From assembly GCA_028455995.1 (NCBI GenBank), contig JABELC010000001.1, forward strand, positions 2,468,501 to 2,532,500: a stretch of DNA of 64,000 bases, written 5' to 3'. A program made the position numbers and the translations under genes. Numbering within the stretch: the first letter of the stretch is position 1; the number at the start of each line of letters is the position of its first letter. The notes beneath the pieces were generated by a model, which had not been told where the DNA came from, did not search any database, and saw nothing but the letters and a program-made list of their open reading frames with translations. Shown here piece by piece: positions 12,874 to 24,284 of the stretch. This DNA comes from Scleromitrula shiraiana. Lineage: Eukaryota > Ascomycota > Leotiomycetes > Helotiales > Sclerotiniaceae.

Positions 12874-13860
12874 TCACTCCCTATTCTCCCCCCCCATAAA
12901 CGGACACTTCCCCACCCCCACCCCCGTCTCAACCTCAGCCACATACTCCTCCCCATGCAACAATGTCGTAATATCCCTATCATCTTCCTTCCCCTTCTCC
13001 ACCGGCAACGGCGTCCTCTCCACACCCCCATTCCTAGCAATCTGTCTAAACATCTCCTGCGGATCGTAGAAGATCTCAACAGCTTGTAATCGTACGGCCG
13101 AGTCGACTTTCGCGATCGCGATTCCTTGGATGTCGATTGGGCCGTTGTGGGCGGGGATGCGGATTTTTTCGTTTTTGCTGGGGGGTGGTTAGTTCGGGGG
13201 TATGAGGGGAAAGGGGGAAGGAAGGGAGGGGAAGGGGAAGGTGATAACATACTCATTAACCCCCACATAATCATTCTTCATAACCCCCCAATGTCTCCAC
13301 TTAAAGCTCACCGTAGGCGGCCCACTATAAACCTCCAACACCTCCCACGCAAACGTCGGCATCATGCGCTTAAAGGTCTTATGACTAGACGCAAAATCCG
13401 ATTTCTCATTATCGTAATATTCGCTCTTGGATAGAATTGCATTGTAGGTTCCGACCTTTAACATGTATTCCCCGGTGACGGGTGCCCCGCCGTTGATGGA
13501 GAAGGTGAAGTTGGGGTGGTCGATGGTGCGCCAGTCGGCGATGGATGTTTTGAAGGAGGCTTCGACTTCCCAGTTTTTGACGAGGTTTTCGACGAGGGAG
13601 GGGAGGCTGGCGTGGGTGTGGTTTTGCGTTTTGGCTGGAGGAGATGTGTGTTAGTCCTCGGTCTTGTGATTGAGTAGTTTGGGTGTGTGGATGAGGTGCT
13701 TACTTTGTTGGTATACTTTTCGTGTGTTGGTGTAGTCTGGCGGTCGGTTGTATCTCCATTTGGCATCGAGGTCTTTCATTACTGCATTAGGGTCGAGAAG
13801 GTAATCTGGTAGACCTGCAGTTGGGTCTGCTGGAGGTGCTTCCGTGTCCGCTGAAGCCAT
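12874..13860 (-). CDS. Pathogen-related-like protein (SnoaL/NTF2-fold type)
   Basis: Exons 13860-13704, 13634-13253 and 13177-12874 encode 280 residues. Key stretches are GLPDYLLDPNAVMKDL, KWRYNRPPDYTNTRKVY, LVENLVKNWEVEASFKT, MMPTFAWEVLEVYSGPP, WRHWGVMKNDY and NGPIDIQGIAIAKV. This pattern occurs in a widely conserved fungal and plant family often labelled pathogen-related protein, thought to have an NTF2/SnoaL-like fold with unknown ligand. There is no signal peptide, so a cytosolic location is likely. Both introns (GTAAGC..TCCAG and GTATGT..CCCAG) are needed to keep the family motifs in one frame. Codon third positions turn very GC-rich in exon 2 compared with neighbouring genes. The function is not established. 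Confidence 0.78.
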
Positions 13861-15021
13861 ATTATATATATGTGATAAGTTGCTATAGCTATAGTGTCTG
13901 TTTATAAGTAGAACGCTTTTGCGTGAAGATAAACTTTTGTCGGGAATTTGTGCTGGTTATATAGGGACATAAGGTTTTCTGATCGACACCGAGCCGAGCA
14001 GGGAGCAAAAATAGAAACATTGGCAATATTCTAGAGGGGGAAGTGATTCCACAATACAGACACATTGACATTTATGGGTAAGATTCCCCTCAGATAGGTG
14101 TCTGCGTAAGCAGATTGAAGATAGATGGCAACTTCGCGTTACACATATCTCGCATACATGCTTCTGTACATATCATATGGTGGTGTGCCGGGATAGAAAT
14201 CAATTCGTCAATCGAAACTCGGTCCGCCCTCATGGCTGAAAATCCGAACTACTTAATCAACCTCTTTTTTGCGAAATAGAAAATATATTACTGGTCTAGA
14301 CAAACTTGTTGACTTATTGCCAAGAATAATGCCGATTCTAGTGAAACGACTTATGTGAGGTACTACGTACAAAGAACGTGACCAAAGTCTAGACAATAGA
14401 ACTAATGGAATCGCCTCCTTTGTGAAAATATCCGCTTGGAGGAATTAGGCCCCCTTTTGTTTTGAATCTAAGTGTGGAAAAAATATTACTCCAGATTTCA
14501 CGATCGTCCCACTCGAGAGATACAGCCCTGAAGTAGATATATCTAGGTACGGGTCAGACACCTAAGAGAGTATCTCGAAACGATTGCCAAGGTTAGCGTG
14601 GTTATACTCATGCATGTAATGACGATACAGATACAGAATTGCAGATAACTATCATTTGCTCAAGCCTCAAGTTGTGTCACCACAAACGATTTAGCCTCTG
14701 CCCTTGCAGCATTTCATGTACCCCTCCAAGGAGATGTTTTTTGAAAATCTCAGTTGGCAAGTACATAATATACATCAAATAATGATTGAGATTGTAGAGA
14801 TATGGCATTCTGCGATCAGTTTCAAAATCTGAAAGAACGTGAGAGCATTATTAGTATCACACAGTGTTGGTATCCATTTCAAGTGTGGAGAAATAGTGGG
14901 TATGGGGTGGCAAAAGCGGGCGGTGAATGTTGGCAGTATTAATTCTTCTGTGATTGCAGTAAGTATATTGAGTTGTACAGCAATCTTTTTTCATATATCA
15001 AACACAATTGTATTCTGAAGA
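13861..15021. other. Divergent intergenic region
   Basis: About 1.16 kb between two divergently transcribed genes. I see no coding frame with recognisable motifs and no structured repeat. Confidence 0.55.
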
Positions 15022-16599
15022 ATGGCTAAATCGAAAGCAAAAAGGAAGCAACCAAGCTTGCCGGCTGGAAGAGATCTCAAGAAGGCTAAAACGTCCAATA
15101 TCATTACTCCTCCACCAGAAACCTCGACAGAACCCAAGACCCTTCATGATCTTTTGATTGCAGAGGAAGACATTGAAATTTCCGTGGACACCCTCAACAC
15201 TCTCGCTCAAAACCCCGCTCTCATCAAATCGAAAGCATGCAAGGAATTAAGAACCGCAGTGTTTGACTTCCGGCAGGCTTGCACTACAGGTTTCAATGCT
15301 TCCGGTATTCGGTCTTTACTATTCAACGCCGTTAAGAAAATACTAACCTTACCATAGTCGACACGAATCTCACTGCGCGGGTCAGCGGTGCTCTTGCCGA
15401 TGAAGGATATACCGAGGCCAGAATCCTACTTGCGGAGATGCGAATTCGAGACCAAAAGCCTAAACTAGGTGCACTTTGTCGTTGGGTGAGAGATTTAGAT
15501 GTGGTTAGTGGTTTGGCCGAACAAATAGACGATGCAAAGTCAAAACGAACGAAAAAGGAGGAACAGTTGCTGGTTGTGTTAGACGCTATACTTCGACTCA
15601 CAGGTCCTGTAGATTTTACTATAGAAGAGGGCGTCGCCATGGTAGGTCCCATTGTTCCAAGGAAAGCATGGAACTTGAGAGATGGTAGCACACCAAGTCG
15701 TCAGATATATGATATGGTGCTCGATCGTACTATACTCAAAACTCTACCCGATGATATCAGGTCTCGATTTAGGATCATAGAAACAACACCAGGTGTGGAA
15801 AGAAAACCTGCAAACCTTCATCCCGCGATTCTTTGGGCATCCCAAGATAATGCGATATCTTTATCTGCTACACCACCTACAACAACACACCACACTCATC
15901 CAATTGTACCAAATCTGCACTTGCTCAAAGATGCCCTCTCTCCGGAAGAGTGCACCAGGATAATTGCTGCCGGAGAAACAATGGGATTTACACCCGATGC
16001 ACCAATACGCGGTGAAGGAGAAGAGAACAGTATCTTGGCTCATAATTTCTATTGGATTGCGGATAATGCTTTCTGTGATGGCTTATGGGACAGAGTCAAG
16101 GCATTTGTTCCTCCTAAAATGCACGGAAAGCAGGTAAGAGGCTTAAACAGAAGATTTCGCGTCTACCGATATGTTCCTGGAGCCGAATACCGTGCACATA
16201 TAGGTAAGTGAAGTGACTCGTTTTTAGTTTTACGAGTATAGATATTGACACAAAGTCGTAGATGGCGCCTGGCCTGCTTCTGGAATTGACCCCGCAAATG
16301 ATACATACATCTATGATTGCTCACCCCCAGAGGCAAAACAGTCATCTCTATTTACATTCTTAATATACCTCAATGATGAATTTGATGCTGGAGAAACGAC
16401 TTTCTTCCTTCCAAGCGCGAAAGAAGGGAGTATGAATGCATATTCGGTAAAACCTATCCAAGGAAGTGTGGCGATGTTCCCACATGGCGAGACTGAGGGG
16501 AGTCTTCTTCATGAAGGAACCGGCGTTCGAAAGGGCTCAAAACCATCAGCAAAATATGTTATCAGGACTGACGTTTTATATGATGTTGATGTCAAATGA
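15022..16599 (+). CDS. 2OG-Fe(II) oxygenase, prolyl 4-hydroxylase type
   Basis: Exons 15022-15289, 15358-16203 and 16262-16599 encode 483 residues. The C-terminal half is a P4Hc-type dioxygenase: LNRRFRVYRYVPGAEYRAHID holds the first two iron ligands (His and Asp near residues 370-372). It is followed by FLIYLNDEFDAGETTFF and a distal His in SLLHEGTGVRKG (near 454), with a basic residue after it for 2-oxoglutarate. The N-terminal 200 residues begin with a Lys-rich stretch (MAKSKAKRKQPSLPAGRDLKKAK), which could direct the protein to the nucleus, and have no domain I recognise. Introns are GTTTCA..CATAG and GTAAGT..CGTAG. The oxygenase fold is clear; the substrate (protein, RNA or small molecule) is unknown. 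Confidence 0.88.
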
Positions 16600-17175
16600 A
16601 TTGAAGAGTAGATTTCTCCATAGAATGCCACCTCTCTGTGGAATGTAGGGATAGAATGTGCGGGTTCACAACCCACCGTTCCTCGGAAGAGTTGGTCCGC
16701 CAGCAATATGCATGGTAACCTGCACGGGATTTATCCTAAAATCACATATTTGGCGAGCTGCAAGCTGGGCCAATATACTCGTAACAGCACCAACTCAAGA
16801 TTCCATTACAGCAGGATAAATCGGCAAGATTATTATATAAAGCATAATTTATACAGTTTTCATCCCGTGGTCAATCAATTTGTCTTGTGAATCCTTAATT
16901 CTTACTTGATGATGCCCATAGTCGTTGTCATATGACGGATAATCCAGGGTATATTGCCACTTTGAGCAACGAACAGCTATGCTATACCTTGAACATTGCA
17001 TTTAGGTCTGCAATAACAGATCACTGACATTGTTGTTGGTAAGTTAATAGGTAGTTTTAATTACTTTTCATGCAGCATCTCAACATTACTTTAAGTGCTT
17101 GGGTTTATCCCAGATTTCTTCCTTATTTCTCTTCGTGTTTTGTTCTTCTCAATCTCTTCGTTCTTCAAAACCAAG
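16600..17175. promoter_or_regulatory. Upstream region of the GH3 gene
   Basis: About 575 bp between the oxygenase stop and the GH3 start. It holds one CGG-N10-CCG pair (16684-16699) and a pyrimidine-rich leader just before the ATG. The role of the CGG pair is unproven, and such a pair can occur by chance. Confidence 0.35.
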
Positions 17176-20100
17176 ATGCATTTCAAATCCATCGTCTTCG
17201 TAGCTCTCGCTGCCACTTCCTCCGCCTCACAAGGTGATGGCGATTGGGCTTCTGCATATTCCAAAGCTACAGACGCGTTGGCCAAACTAAACAATACAAA
17301 TAAAGTTGCATTAGTTACTGGTATAGGATGGGCAAAGGGTCCCTGTGTGGGAAATACCGCTGCGATTCCTGCAATTGGATATCCCCAATTCTGTTTACAA
17401 GATGGTCCTTTAGGGTAAGTCAATCTGAATGTTGGGAATGAAGGGAATAGTCAATGACTCTAGATTAGCATTCGTTTTGCTCAGAAAGTTACCGCTTTTC
17501 CGGCCGGTATCACAACAGGAAGTACGTGGGATACAAGCTTGATGTATGCTCGTGGATACGCTATAGGTAGGAGAAACACATGCATATGTAACAATAACAA
17601 CACGATATACTCATATTCTCTTCTAGGTCAAGAAGCTAAAGGCCTTGGTATCAATAGTTTACTGGGTCCTGTGGCAGGCCCCCTTGGGAAGATTCCTGTG
17701 GTATGTGTAACTATTCTGCTGGCTATGAAAGATGATCACTAACGTTCAGTAGGGCGGTCGAAATTGGGAAGGTTTCTCAAACGATCCTTACCTTTCAGGA
17801 GAGGCGATGAGAAATGTAGGTTCTGGCCTCAAATTCCATTTTAGCACCAATTTGGTGAAACAATTGCATGATTATTAATTTTAAACTGCAGACGATCAAC
17901 GGCATGCAAACAGCAGGTGTTCAATCATGCGCAAAACACTTCTGTGAGTTCAATCCAATAGTATTCTACCAATGTATCTAAAAGTTGTCATTGCAGTGGG
18001 AAATGAACAAGAATCGAATAGGGATACTATGAGCGCGAATATCAATGATCGGACTAATCACGAGGTTTGTATCTCCTGAAAATTTGCAGAGTTATAATTC
18101 AATGCTGATAAGTTGTGCGCCAGCTCTACTTATGGCCATTTGCCGAGGCAATAAAAGCAAATGTAGCATCAGTGATGTGTTCATATAACAAGTTCAACAC
18201 GAGTTGGGCCTGTGAGAACCAAGCTTTACTTACTAATTTGTTGAAGAACGAGTTGGATTTTCAGGGATATGTTGTTAGCGGTAAGTTATTTACGACCGAA
18301 TCTGGGGAAGACAGTTATACTGACAAATCGAAGACTGGGCTGCTCAGCATACGACAGTAGGCAGTGCGAATGCAGGCTTGGTAAGACGACTTTTATGGCT
18401 TGAACGGTGTTTGAACAATTAGCTAACATGGTAACTCAGGACATGGCCATGCCTGGTGATAATTTCGGAGATAACAATTTTCTCTGGGGTACTGCACTTC
18501 TAAATGCCGTGTCCTCGTACGTATTTACTTCATTCATGTTGAGTATAAACTTACATTCTCCATAGCGGTCAAGTACCACAGTCTCGTCTCGACGACATGG
18601 CCAAAAGAATTCTTGCAGCTTGGTACTTCCTTGGCCAAGATCAAGGATACCCGGCTGTAACTGGATGGACCTCCTGGAATGGAGGACTTGGCGGTCCAAA
18701 TGTATCATCAACACATAATACTGTTGTTCGGGCCGTTGCAAGAGATGGTATTGTTTTATTGAAGAATACCAATAATGCTCTTCCTTTGAAGAAGCCAGCT
18801 AGTTTGGCTTTAATTGGCCAAGATGCCATTGTAAATCCTGCTGGACCGAATGCTTGTCCGGATCGAGGATGTGATACGGGAACGTTAGCAATGGTAAGCA
18901 TCTCAATTGACTTGTTTTCTATATGATAACCGATTATTGTGATAGGGCTGGGGCTCTGGCACTGCCGATTTTCCCTATTTGGTAGCACCTTATGATGCAA
19001 TCAAGGCACAAGCAGCAAGTGATGGTACCACTTTGACAATCTCAAACACAGACTCAACATCGGCGGGTGCTGCAGTAGCTAGTCCAGCATCTACAGCTAT
19101 TGTTTTCATTAATTCTGACTCTGGTGAGGGATATATCACAGTAAGTCCTCATTCATCCATCTAGCAATATCTCCCATGCGCTAAGCATCATCAATAAAGG
19201 TTGAAGGAGCAATCGGAGATCGACTCAATCTTGATCCCTGGCATAGCGGAAATGCCCTAGTAGCTGCCGTTGCTGCCGTAAATAAAAATACCATTGTAGT
19301 AATTCACAGCGTGGGCCCTGTGATTCTCGAAAGTATTCTCGCCCTTCCAAACGTTGTAGCCATTGTATGGGCCAGTCTACCAGGCCAAGAATCCGGCAAT
19401 GCCCTCGTCGATATCCTCTACGGCAGCGTATCACCAAGCGGAAAACTACCCTATACAATCGGCAAAACGCAAGCCGATTACGGAACCGCAATTGCAAGTG
19501 GAGAAGATTCTTATTCCGAAGGTCTGTTTATCGACTATCGTCATTTCGACCAAGCAAATATAATTCCTCGATATGAATTCGGCTTCGGTTTATCCTATAC
19601 CACATTCTCCTATAGTTCTCTCACTCTCTCTAGTGTTTCCACTTCCCCTGGAAATACTGCCCCATCCCCAGGAGGATCAACGTCTCTATACGACGTCATT
19701 GCCACCGTATCTGCAACAGTAACCAACAACGGTACCATCGCCGGAGCCGAAGTTCCCCAACTCTACATCGGCCTCCCATCATCCGCACCGGGCTCCCCGC
19801 CCAAACAACTCCGAGGCTTCACGAAAGTCTCGCTCGCGGCCTCGGCTTCAACCCCCGTTACTTTTTCCCTCCGTCGAAAAGATCTAAGCTACTGGGATGT
19901 GCCGACCCAGAAATGGGTTCTCCCTGCGGGAAATTTTGCCGTTTATGTGGGCGCTAGTAGTAGGGATATTAGACTGTCAGGGACGCTTTCGTCAACAGGA
20001 GGTGGGATTGTTGCAACGACGGGAAATCCCGGGTATGCTGGTACTACCACCATTAGCACGTCAGCTGCAAGTGAGGTTGCGACGACTTCGACGACTTCGG

Positions 20101-20278
20101 CGGTTGGGCCGCAGCAGAGTTTGTACGGTCGGTGTGGTGGAATTGGATGGACGGGTCCTACGAGTTGTGCTGGTGGGACTTGTAAGTATGGAAATGCTTA
20201 TTATAGTAAGTCATCATTTCCCCTCCTCTCTGATTGTTCATTGCTGACGAATGGGTTGTAGGCCAATGCTTGCCATAA
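17176..20278 (+). CDS. Secreted GH3 beta-glucosidase with C-terminal CBM1
   Basis: Thirteen exons can be joined, with introns beginning at 17415 and at about 17565, 17701, 17816, 17943, 18064, 18281, 18380, 18518, 18893, 19140 and 20210. The protein opens with a signal peptide (MHFKSIVFVALAATSSASQG). GH3 features follow: LQDGPLGIRFA, GQEAKGLGINSLLGPVAGPL, KHFLGNEQESNR, and the catalytic nucleophile Asp in YVVSDWAAQHT, which only appears after splicing the intron at about 18281-18335. Then come GIVLLKNTNNALPL, the second domain, and a fibronectin-III-like part. After a Ser/Thr linker the protein ends in a cellulose-binding module, YGRCGGIGWTGPTSCAGGT..YYSQCLP; the last CLP comes from a 17-nt final exon. 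It likely releases glucose from cello-oligosaccharides outside the cell. Family and CBM1 calls are strong; the smaller exon borders were placed by eye. Confidence 0.9.
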
Positions 20279-20540
20279 ATTTATTCTCTTTGCATAGTTT
20301 GTTTTCGTGATGCGAAAGCCGTGAAGAGAATTTGAAAATATATATACATCAGAAGATGTTTGTAGTCGGGGCTAATAAAGCTTTATGGCTTGGATTTGAG
20401 TTTGGTAAATACTAAAAGTATGTTGTGGCTGAATTCGTATACCATGTTGAACGTATCTAGTGAGAAACTTTCTTATGCAATGATTTCAAAATTTAATTTG
20501 ATTGTTCAACTTTAAATGATTTTTCGAGGTGATACAATTG

Positions 20541-20870
20541 TTTCACTTGATTTGAGTATCTAACATGACTTGAGTATCTGACTTGGCTTAAGTATTTGAC
20601 TTGATTTGAGTATCTGAATTGACTTGAATATCTGACTTGATTTAATTGTTTCACTTAACTCAAATAATTGACTTAACTTAAATGTTTTACCTGAGTTGGT
20701 TGTCCAACTTGATTTGAGTATCTGAATTGACTTGAGTATCTGACCTGATTTGATTATTTCACTTAACTCAAGTAATCGACTTAACTTAAACTTAAATATG
20801 TTACCTGAGTTAATTGATCAACGTGATATGGTTATCTAACTCAATTTGATTATTTAACCTACTAGTAGTT
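20541..20870. repeat. Degenerate tandem repeat with a ~110-bp higher-order duplication
   Basis: The units resemble ACTTGATTTGAGTATCTG (about 18 bp), repeated many times with substitutions. On top of this, about 109 bp at 20600-20708 are repeated with small changes at 20709-20823; both copies contain the order GAGTATCTGAATTGACTTG, CACTTAACTCAA, TTACCTGAGTT. Confidence 0.85.
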
Positions 20871-21060
20871 AAATTAAACCATTTTAGCTTCGGCCCCATC
20901 CCTAGAGCAGCAGTAATATTTTACACGTCCAGATTCTCGCGGCAGCCTAACCATGCTACCTCCATGATTCTCAAAGATCTCTCAAGTTGTACCTTGTAAC
21001 TTGAGAGCTATCTCAAAAACATCCATGGCATGATATTGGACGATAGAGCGGCGTAATTCG

Positions 21061-21102
21061 AAGCCATGCAAGCCATGCAAGCTATGCAAGCAATGCAAGC
21101 AA
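21061..21102. repeat. ATGCAAGC octamer repeat
   Basis: About five imperfect copies of an eight-base ATGCAAGC unit, just downstream of the Zn2Cys6 gene's stop codon. Confidence 0.85.
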
Positions 21103-21166
21103 TCAACATGATGGTATGCGATTTCCCATTGACTAAGCCAAGTAGCAAAAAATACAAACCCCGCAT

Positions 21167-23849
21167 TCAAAGATTGAAATTGTTGAAATTCGCGTTTTCC
21201 TGTTCAATCAAATAATCCATTGGCACTTCCGAGTAATTTTGTAGAGGACGAACGTGACTATCAAATATTGCCTATTTCACAAATTAGTTAAAGGGTTGAA
21301 ACATGCATCTATCCGAAGAGCTTACCCAGTTAAACTCGTCTGGGATATCCATCAAAGCCTCAAATGGCTCCGATTGACTGGAGATAGCGTTTGCGTCAAC
21401 ATTGGGAACAGAGGGATATAGGAATGCATCGTAAGAATTGTTGTAGATCCCTGATGCAATGTCGGCGTTAAAGTCTATTGGGAACTCGTCTGTAATGTGG
21501 TTAGTTCTTGTTCTCTGCAGAATGTAAGGTCTTAGTTCTGAAGTACCTTCTATCGATAATCCAGCAATTGAATCCGGCGGTGTGAACTCTGTGTTCAAAA
21601 AGGCAGGAGTTGATTCGGTTTTGAGACTACCCGTTGTTGCCAATATCTTCTTCAACATCATACTAACCACACTAGCCGCCTTCCTGCTGTCCACAAATTT
21701 AATCTTCGCCACGTTCCAGATCTCCGAAGCTCTTTTCAGTGCAGAAATCATATCTGTCTTTTGCTGATATATTTCGGGCGTAATGTACTCCCCTTTTGTT
21801 TCGGACTCATGTATTTTCATTATCCTCATGTAAACGATCATCGATGCCAGAAGATAATCATGCATCAATAATGAGGATGGGAAGCATCTATCTCCCGCCA
21901 AAGGCCCTCCTGGACGTGTTGCGTTGAAAATTTGTGACTGGAAGGATAACAATTCCATTGATGCTTCCAATCCAACCTTTATGGAGTATTCGTATGGAGG
22001 CTGATCTGCAACACCCACTAAGAATTTCCGGTGCAACACACATCGACTCTTATGAAATAGATGACCCAAATTGAACCGGAATAAAATCACTTGAGGCGGA
22101 TCTGTGATCGAAGCTTCCAAGCGTTGCATTCGAAAGCGAGGGGGCACATTTTCATAAGCTTCATTCAGTTGCTTGTCTAAACTTAGGACCTCATCGTAGG
22201 ATGGCGTAGATAACGAATTTGCATGTGTCGCAATTTTGCCAAATACCTGACATATCCGGCTCTTGCAGATCAAATACGAAGCGTTCGTTAGTTCTTTCTG
22301 GGGTCGAGATGTTGGAAGTACCTTTGAATCTTCATCGAAATCTGTGTCGTTCAAGTTTCGTGGCAACAAAGTATCGCTATCAATTGACTCCACCATACTC
22401 GGCAGCCCAATATGAAAACTCCCAAGCATATCTATCTGTTTAAGCAGATGCCACAATCTTCTGCGCATTTCTTTTTCAAATGGCGTCATGGTACTGCAAA
22501 CCTTATCTGGATCTCGATGAAGTCCCATTCGTAAAGCCAGTCGGACCGCAACACCTAAAGTAAGATAGCAGCCCATTTGATCATCAGTAGCTAGGACAAA
22601 CTCTCCTTCCAGATGGACAAGTAGTGTCTCGATTGTATATCTTCCTGGTTTGGTATAATCAGATAGTTTAAGACTTTGGATACAACACCGTCGATAAAGT
22701 TTAGTTACTTCCAACGTCGCTGCACGTGGATCAGGGTCAGCTTCGCCTGAAGCATAATATGAGAATTGCGAAAGGCACATGATGCCAAATAACAGGCCGA
22801 GCCAACATGTAGGAGTACCGTAAGGATTGGCCCAGAATTTGATGTACTATGGAACAGATTAGCAAACATGCATATTGGTGATTTGATAGAATAAATGGGT
22901 TGTTAGGTTGCTCGTTCATGTGAATTCACACGCAAAACTGCAAAGATATGCATACGGGGAGGAGTACGAGCTCCCACAGAAAGCCAACATCATAGTACTC
23001 TTCCAAATTTCGGGATACTATCAATGAAATCAATGCGTTACCTCTTTTTGAAATGTTGGTCGATGAAGGACATCTTAAAACACAATTTCAGTATTGTTTT
23101 GTCAAGGGGACGATTGAAAACCTACGTAAAGCCGCATTGCCACCATTAAAATACCTTGCTACAAGCATATCAACAATATTACGTGATGGTAACACTGCTA
23201 GAAGTTCCGATTTCTTGGTTGGGATATCTATGTTAAAAACTAGATCTGGGGCGGGTTCATTCTCATCCTCCACATCGTCATCTTCGGCGCTATCAAAATA
23301 GTCCTTAACTTCTTCTATCTACAACTTGTAAGTGATAGGATTTTTTGGAATTGTAAGAGTTCTCACATCGTCAAGGATAGCAGCCCAATGGGTTGCTCCC
23401 ACATACGTCGTTGGTTTGTGTTCACTATTCTGATTCAAATGAACCTGACCCGAAATAGCGGTTTGCGCATTAGATGAATTTTTACCCCCTTCCGACTCCG
23501 AATATGTGGGAGTCACATTCGGGGCTGCCGAGGAAGTGCTAGAATCATGAATCGGGTCGTTGTCGCGTGGGGGTGTTTGTGGTCCTGGGGCTTGAGAATG
23601 CATGACATCTTTCACCAAGTTTTCTAGATGTTTCAATCGCTTTTGCATGCTTACGGCTGCTTTCTTCTTCGGAGCAGGCGCGGGGTATACACATGATGTT
23701 GTTCGGTCTTTCTTTTGACATTGGGAACAGGGTTGAGCACGATCGCATTTCAATTTGGCATGGCGACATGGTGTACAACTAAGTTGAATACGGTTTCTCT
23801 TCGCATGAGGGGCCGGCTTGTTAGATAAATTTGGTGTTGGTGGCTCCAT
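21167..23849 (-). CDS. Zn2Cys6 fungal transcription factor
   Basis: Five exons, 23849-23367, 23318-23126, 23073-23042, 22846-21326 and 21271-21167, encode 777 residues. The DNA-binding domain has six cysteines at 25, 28, 35, 41, 44 and 53 (CTPCRHAKLKCDRAQPCSQC..C), followed by a short coiled-coil segment (MQKRLKHLENLVKDVM). The regulatory domain starts with THWAAILDDIEEVKDYF and VLHRPTFQKE, then YIKFWANPYGTPTCWLGLLF, and includes MGLHRDP and MRRRLWHLLKQID, typical of the fungal-specific transcription factor domain. Intron 1 (48 nt) ends exactly at a TAG that would otherwise look like a stop. The intron at 23041-22847 is long (195 nt). The last exon adds 34 residues ending NANFNNFNL. Target genes are unknown; the convergent GH3 neighbour is one candidate. 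Confidence 0.9.
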
Positions 23850-24284
23850 TGTAAGTGGTTACTGTGATTTGTTAGTAAAGTCGTGATGGTATAATGGTAT
23901 AAGTCGATAGGGAAGCTTGAGTTGTTGCAGGCAAGCATATGCCGACGAGTCGGTGGATTGCTGACTCAGCCCCCGCGATCAATATAGGCTTTTGTTCGAG
24001 CGCATGATACTGATTAATCACAATTTACGTCTTGTGGAGAGATTATATTGAATATAATAACTTATTGTTGTAGTGAATCAATCTACAGGCTCGAAAGAAA
24101 ATAAACAAATCAAAGCCTATTAGTAGGGGTGGAGTCACTGGAGTGGAAACAGTATTAAGATTAGTTAGTGGTAGTCACATCTCACCTACCCAATAACCAC
24201 GCATTATATTCATTCGAAGAATTGTCATTAAAATTAAATACATATTGTAAAGCAAAAGTAGATGTCTGGCTTTGTGCAGAGATA
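23850..24284. other. Intergenic region upstream of the Zn2Cys6 gene
   Basis: It lies between the transcription factor start and the stop of the next minus-strand gene. Apart from the CCG/CGG and TGACTCA sites I see nothing structured. Confidence 0.5.
23942..23968. promoter_or_regulatory. CCG-N6-CGG pair next to a TGACTCA box, upstream of the Zn2Cys6 gene
   Basis: CCG at 23942-23944 and CGG at 23951-23953 form an everted pair with a six-base gap, inside the longer palindrome CCGACGAGTCGG. TGACTCA, the consensus of Gcn4/CpcA-type bZIP factors, lies at 23962-23968. Both are about 95-120 bp upstream of the transcription factor start codon. Zn2Cys6 dimers bind paired CGG/CCG triplets, so self-regulation is possible. 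This is inference from motif and position. Confidence 0.4.

Larger units (their letters stand above)
20279..21166. other. Convergent spacer with degenerate tandem repeats
   Basis: This separates the 3' ends of the GH3 and Zn2Cys6 genes. Most of it is a degenerate tandem repeat (see the next entries). No gene is seen. Confidence 0.6.

Noticed and set aside
12855..13274. 139-codon minus-strand frame
   Set aside because: It is an out-of-frame reading of the last exon of the pathogen-related-like gene; the true exon has family motifs in another frame.
23319..23330. TAG that seemed to end the Zn2Cys6 protein early
   Set aside because: It is the acceptor end of a 48-nt intron (GTGAGA..TTGTAG); splicing restores a conserved continuation.
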